64,000 nt of DNA from Erysipelotrichaceae bacterium (GTDB lineage Bacteria > Bacillota_I > Bacilli_A > Erysipelotrichales > Erysipelotrichaceae), in the NCBI GenBank assembly GCA_030531215.1, contig JAUNNY010000005.1:23181-87180 (forward strand), read 5' to 3'. Numbering within the stretch: the first letter of the stretch is position 1; each line of letters begins with the position of its first letter. The translations under genes were made by a program, and so were the position numbers. Positions 62,295 to 64,000 of the stretch are shown piece after piece. Under the pieces are notes generated by a model. That model was not told the DNA's origin and searched no databases. It was given only the letters and a program-made list of their open reading frames with translations.

Positions 62295-63638
62295 ATGAAG
62301 AAGTTATTTTTAATTCTTATTGTTTTGTTTATTATCTCTGGTTGTGGAAACAATTCAGATTCAACAACAACCGATACTAATGATGTTGAAGAATATCCAA
62401 ACGCCAAAGTTATTAATCTAGATACTGATAAAGCCACAATAGATAATCAAGAGATTAAAGAGTATGATTATACATTAACTATTGATCCTGACAGTACAGA
62501 AGAAATCTATTCTGGACAAGAGCCAGAAGGAAATATCTATATTGCGCATGATATCATCTATTATCCAGAAGTCGATGAAGACTCTTTTGAATTAGTTAAT
62601 TACGATGGTGAAAGGGAATGGGCAACTCACTATACTGCAGAAGAGGCAACTGATTATTATTTTGGACTACTACCATCACAAGGAAGCGAATTACCAACAC
62701 AAATGATGCATAGTAAATTAGAAGCATATTCTAATCCTGTACTTCATATCAATGAAGCAGGTGAATATATCTTACAAGGAAACTTCAATGGTCAAATAGC
62801 TATTGATCTAGGTGAAGATAGTTTTACAGATGAAGATTGTAAAGTAACGATAATACTTAATGGTGCTAATGTTACATGTTCTGTAGCTCCTGCATTTATT
62901 GTTTACAACGCTTATGAAGTAGACAACGCCTGGGAGGAAGCTGAAACTCATTCTAATGAAGTTGATTTAACTAATGCAGGTGTAAAAATTATCTTAGTTG
63001 ATGGAACAGAAAATAATTTTATTGGAGCTAATGTTTATAGACTGTTAAAAGCAGAATATAAGAAAGATTCAACAGAAGTTCAAAAGAAACGTTATAAGTA
63101 TGATGCAGCATTCTATAGTTGTGTATCAATGTTGATAGATTCTGAAAGTAAAGGTACAGGTATCTTAAATGTAACTAGTACAACATTTGAAGGTTTGGAT
63201 ACAGAATTGCACTTAACTATCAATAATGGTTATATCAACATCTATTCACAAGATGATGGCATCAATGTCAATGAAGATGATGTTTCAGTATTCACGATGA
63301 ACGGTGGACACTTAACAATCTTTGCAGGACAAGGAGCTGAAGGTGATGTTATTGATTCTAATGGTTACATCAAGGTTAACGGTGGCATCTTAGCTGGAAC
63401 ATCACCATCATCAATGGATGATATTTTAGATTCAAATAATGGTGCTGAAGTAAGTGATGATGCTAAGATCTATTCTGGCGGTAATGCTAAAACAGATATT
63501 AATAGTGGTCCAATGACGCCTCCAGGAGGATTTGGTGGTGGGCAACCACCAGAAGGATTTAACTTCGAAGAAATGGGACAACCACCAGAGGGATTTGGCG
63601 AAAGACCCGAAATGCCTCAAGGTAATATGCCTAACTAG
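62295..63638 (+). CDS. Carbohydrate-binding-domain lipoprotein (Cthe_2159-like)
   Basis: A 447-residue lipoprotein. The start is the ATG at 62295 behind GAGGTGA; the lipobox ISGC gives lipidated Cys17. The body is beta-helix-like with repeated INNGYINIYSQDDGINVNEDDVS, MNGGHLTIFAGQGAEGDVIDSN and VNGGILAGTSPSSMDDILDSN turns. This is the pattern of the Cthe_2159 polysaccharide-binding family (Ca-loaded beta-helix). A 40-residue tail rich in Pro, Gly, Phe and Glu (PPGGFGGGQPPEGF, PPEGFGERPE) ends it. It may bind acidic polysaccharides at the surface. A terminator follows. Confidence 0.75.
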   Translation: MKKLFLILIVLFIISGCGNNSDSTTTDTNDVEEYPNAKVINLDTDKATIDNQEIKEYDYTLTIDPDSTEEIYSGQEPEGNIYIAHDIIYYPEVDEDSFELVNYDGEREWATHYTAEEATDYYFGLLPSQGSELPTQMMHSKLEAYSNPVLHINEAGEYILQGNFNGQIAIDLGEDSFTDEDCKVTIILNGANVTCSVAPAFIVYNAYEVDNAWEEAETHSNEVDLTNAGVKIILVDGTENNFIGANVYRLLKAEYKKDSTEVQKKRYKYDAAFYSCVSMLIDSESKGTGILNVTSTTFEGLDTELHLTINNGYINIYSQDDGINVNEDDVSVFTMNGGHLTIFAGQGAEGDVIDSNGYIKVNGGILAGTSPSSMDDILDSNNGAEVSDDAKIYSGGNAKTDINSGPMTPPGGFGGGQPPEGFNFEEMGQPPEGFGERPEMPQGNMPN

Positions 63639-63643
63639 GGAAG

Positions 63644-63665
63644 ACCAGGAAACTGGTTTTTCTTT
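63644..63665 (+). terminator. Terminator after the lipoprotein gene
   Basis: ACCAG/CTGGT stem with GAAA tetraloop, followed by TTTTTCTTTTTT. Confidence 0.75.
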
Positions 63666-63776
63666 TTTAAGACTTGAGTACTAAGAAAATAATAATCTTC
63701 ATCGTAGAGATAATATTTCTGTTGATAAGATTAATTATTGAATTAATACAATAAAACGAATAAGTACTAGCCACAT

Positions 63777-63810
63777 AAAAAAGGTGTTCCCAGCACGGAA
63801 CACCTTTTTG
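63777..63810. terminator. Strong bidirectional hairpin
   Basis: AAAAAAGGTGTTCC pairs with GGAACACCTTTTT around CAGCAC. It has T runs on both strands and stands about 140 nt from any gene end seen here. Confidence 0.8.
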
Positions 63811-63948
63811 TATTTATGAGCAATATAATTATAACATATTATCTTTTAAGAAATAGAATTCTCAATATAAGAAATGCATTTCCTAAAATAAGAAAAATAA
63901 GATAAAATGAAATTACAAATAGTGCCTAAAAGGCTGAAAGGAAATAAT

Positions 63949-64000
63949 ATGTCTAAATACGTTGTAAAAGCAACTAAAACTGGGTATAACTTTGCCCTAC
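63949..64000 (+). CDS. DUF1508 (YegP-like) protein, N-terminal fragment
   Basis: Only the first 17 codons lie in the window: MSKYVVKATKTGYNFAL. This matches the opening of the DUF1508/YegP repeats, which read KFVIKKTKTGFNFHLKA in typical members. AAAGGA lies 7 nt before the ATG. The gene continues beyond the window. Function unknown. Confidence 0.6.
   Translation, partial: MSKYVVKATKTGYNFAL

Larger units (their letters stand above)
63639..63948. other. 310-bp intergenic region with terminators and promoter
   Basis: Contains two hairpin terminators (63644-63665 and 63777-63810), a perfect 12-bp palindrome GAAATGCATTTC at 63871-63882, and, nearer the DUF1508 gene, TAAAAT at 63903-63908 as a possible -10. 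No coding frame or RNA is evident in the rest. Confidence 0.6.

Noticed and set aside
1..64000. Mycoplasma-type genetic code (TGA as Trp), suggested by the low G+C content.
   Set aside because: TGA ends several genes in ATGA overlaps and tryptophan positions in conserved motifs are TGG.

Overview
The window is AT-rich (roughly one third G+C) with tightly packed genes, frequent 1-14 nt overlaps and good AAGGAG/GAGG Shine-Dalgarno sites. TGA is used as a stop (for example in ATGA start/stop overlaps) and tryptophan is TGG, so the code is the standard bacterial one, not the Mycoplasma code. The mix of sugar-phosphate metabolism with a pyrophosphate-dependent phosphofructokinase, many cytosolic glycosidases, lipoproteins, an MsmX-dependent style of ABC importer and GPH symporters fits a saccharolytic, anaerobic, gut-type Bacillota (Erysipelotrichia or a relative). 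This placement is inference. No phage, transposase, integrase, CRISPR array, rRNA or tRNA was seen.

Layout. 1-1753 (minus): a membrane protein, a 34-residue peptide and a BadF-type sugar kinase. 1884-10431 (plus): a GPH symporter overlapping an alpha-L-rhamnosidase (GH78), then GH3, a nitroreductase-like protein, GNAT, a decayed stretch and a sugar O-acetyltransferase. 10452-13036 (minus): an AraC regulator and a GH2 enzyme with ATGA coupling. 13187-22132 (plus): a sugar ABC importer (binding lipoprotein and two permeases, no ATPase), a GH4 alpha-galactosidase-like enzyme, a Gfo/Idh/MocA oxidoreductase, an MDR dehydrogenase, a DUF624 protein and a GH43 lipoprotein. 22175-28943: GNAT, a membrane phosphoesterase, a second GH2, a methyltransferase, two flavin split-barrel proteins, a structured small RNA, a PBECR4-like protein and EF-P. 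29004-33980: a secreted subtilase, a sugar isomerase-like protein and a PHP phosphoesterase. 34040-38949: a tyrosine phosphatase with an unusual N-terminal domain, an SGNH hydrolase, a six-repeat protein, PPi-PFK, a SIS protein and a cupin. 39183-43696: a Fic protein with its own operator, a three-domain acyl-activating/acyltransferase and an MBL-fold protein. 43701-53738: cysteine synthase, GH13, then a fully overlapping GH1-GH36-GPH-ABC exporter run in which the exporter carries a fused acetyltransferase. 53823-55098: a DUF3990 ADP-ribosyltransferase-like gene with an HTH partner (toxin-antitoxin-like). 55142-59689: a uridine phosphorylase, RidA, HAD lipoprotein, MDR and amino-acid permease operon. 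59686-64000: DUF3592, CDF, VOC, a PfkB kinase, a carbohydrate-binding-type lipoprotein and the start of a DUF1508 protein.

How it works together: most of the window is for taking up intact plant- or host-type oligosaccharides and glycosides and cutting them inside the cell. Two cre-like boxes suggest carbon catabolite control. The most unusual signals are (1) a leaderless promoter grammar, with the -10 hexamer exactly 6 nt before the start codon at eight genes; (2) the DUF3990/HTH module, whose 13-bp operator arm fills the promoter spacer; (3) a roughly 200-nt pseudoknotted RNA ending in a terminator directly before a PBECR4-like gene; (4) an ABC exporter-GNAT fusion with a free-standing paralogue of the GNAT domain in the same window; (5) a Fic gene with a three-half-site operator; and (6) an AMP-ligase/ACP/PlsC single-chain enzyme.
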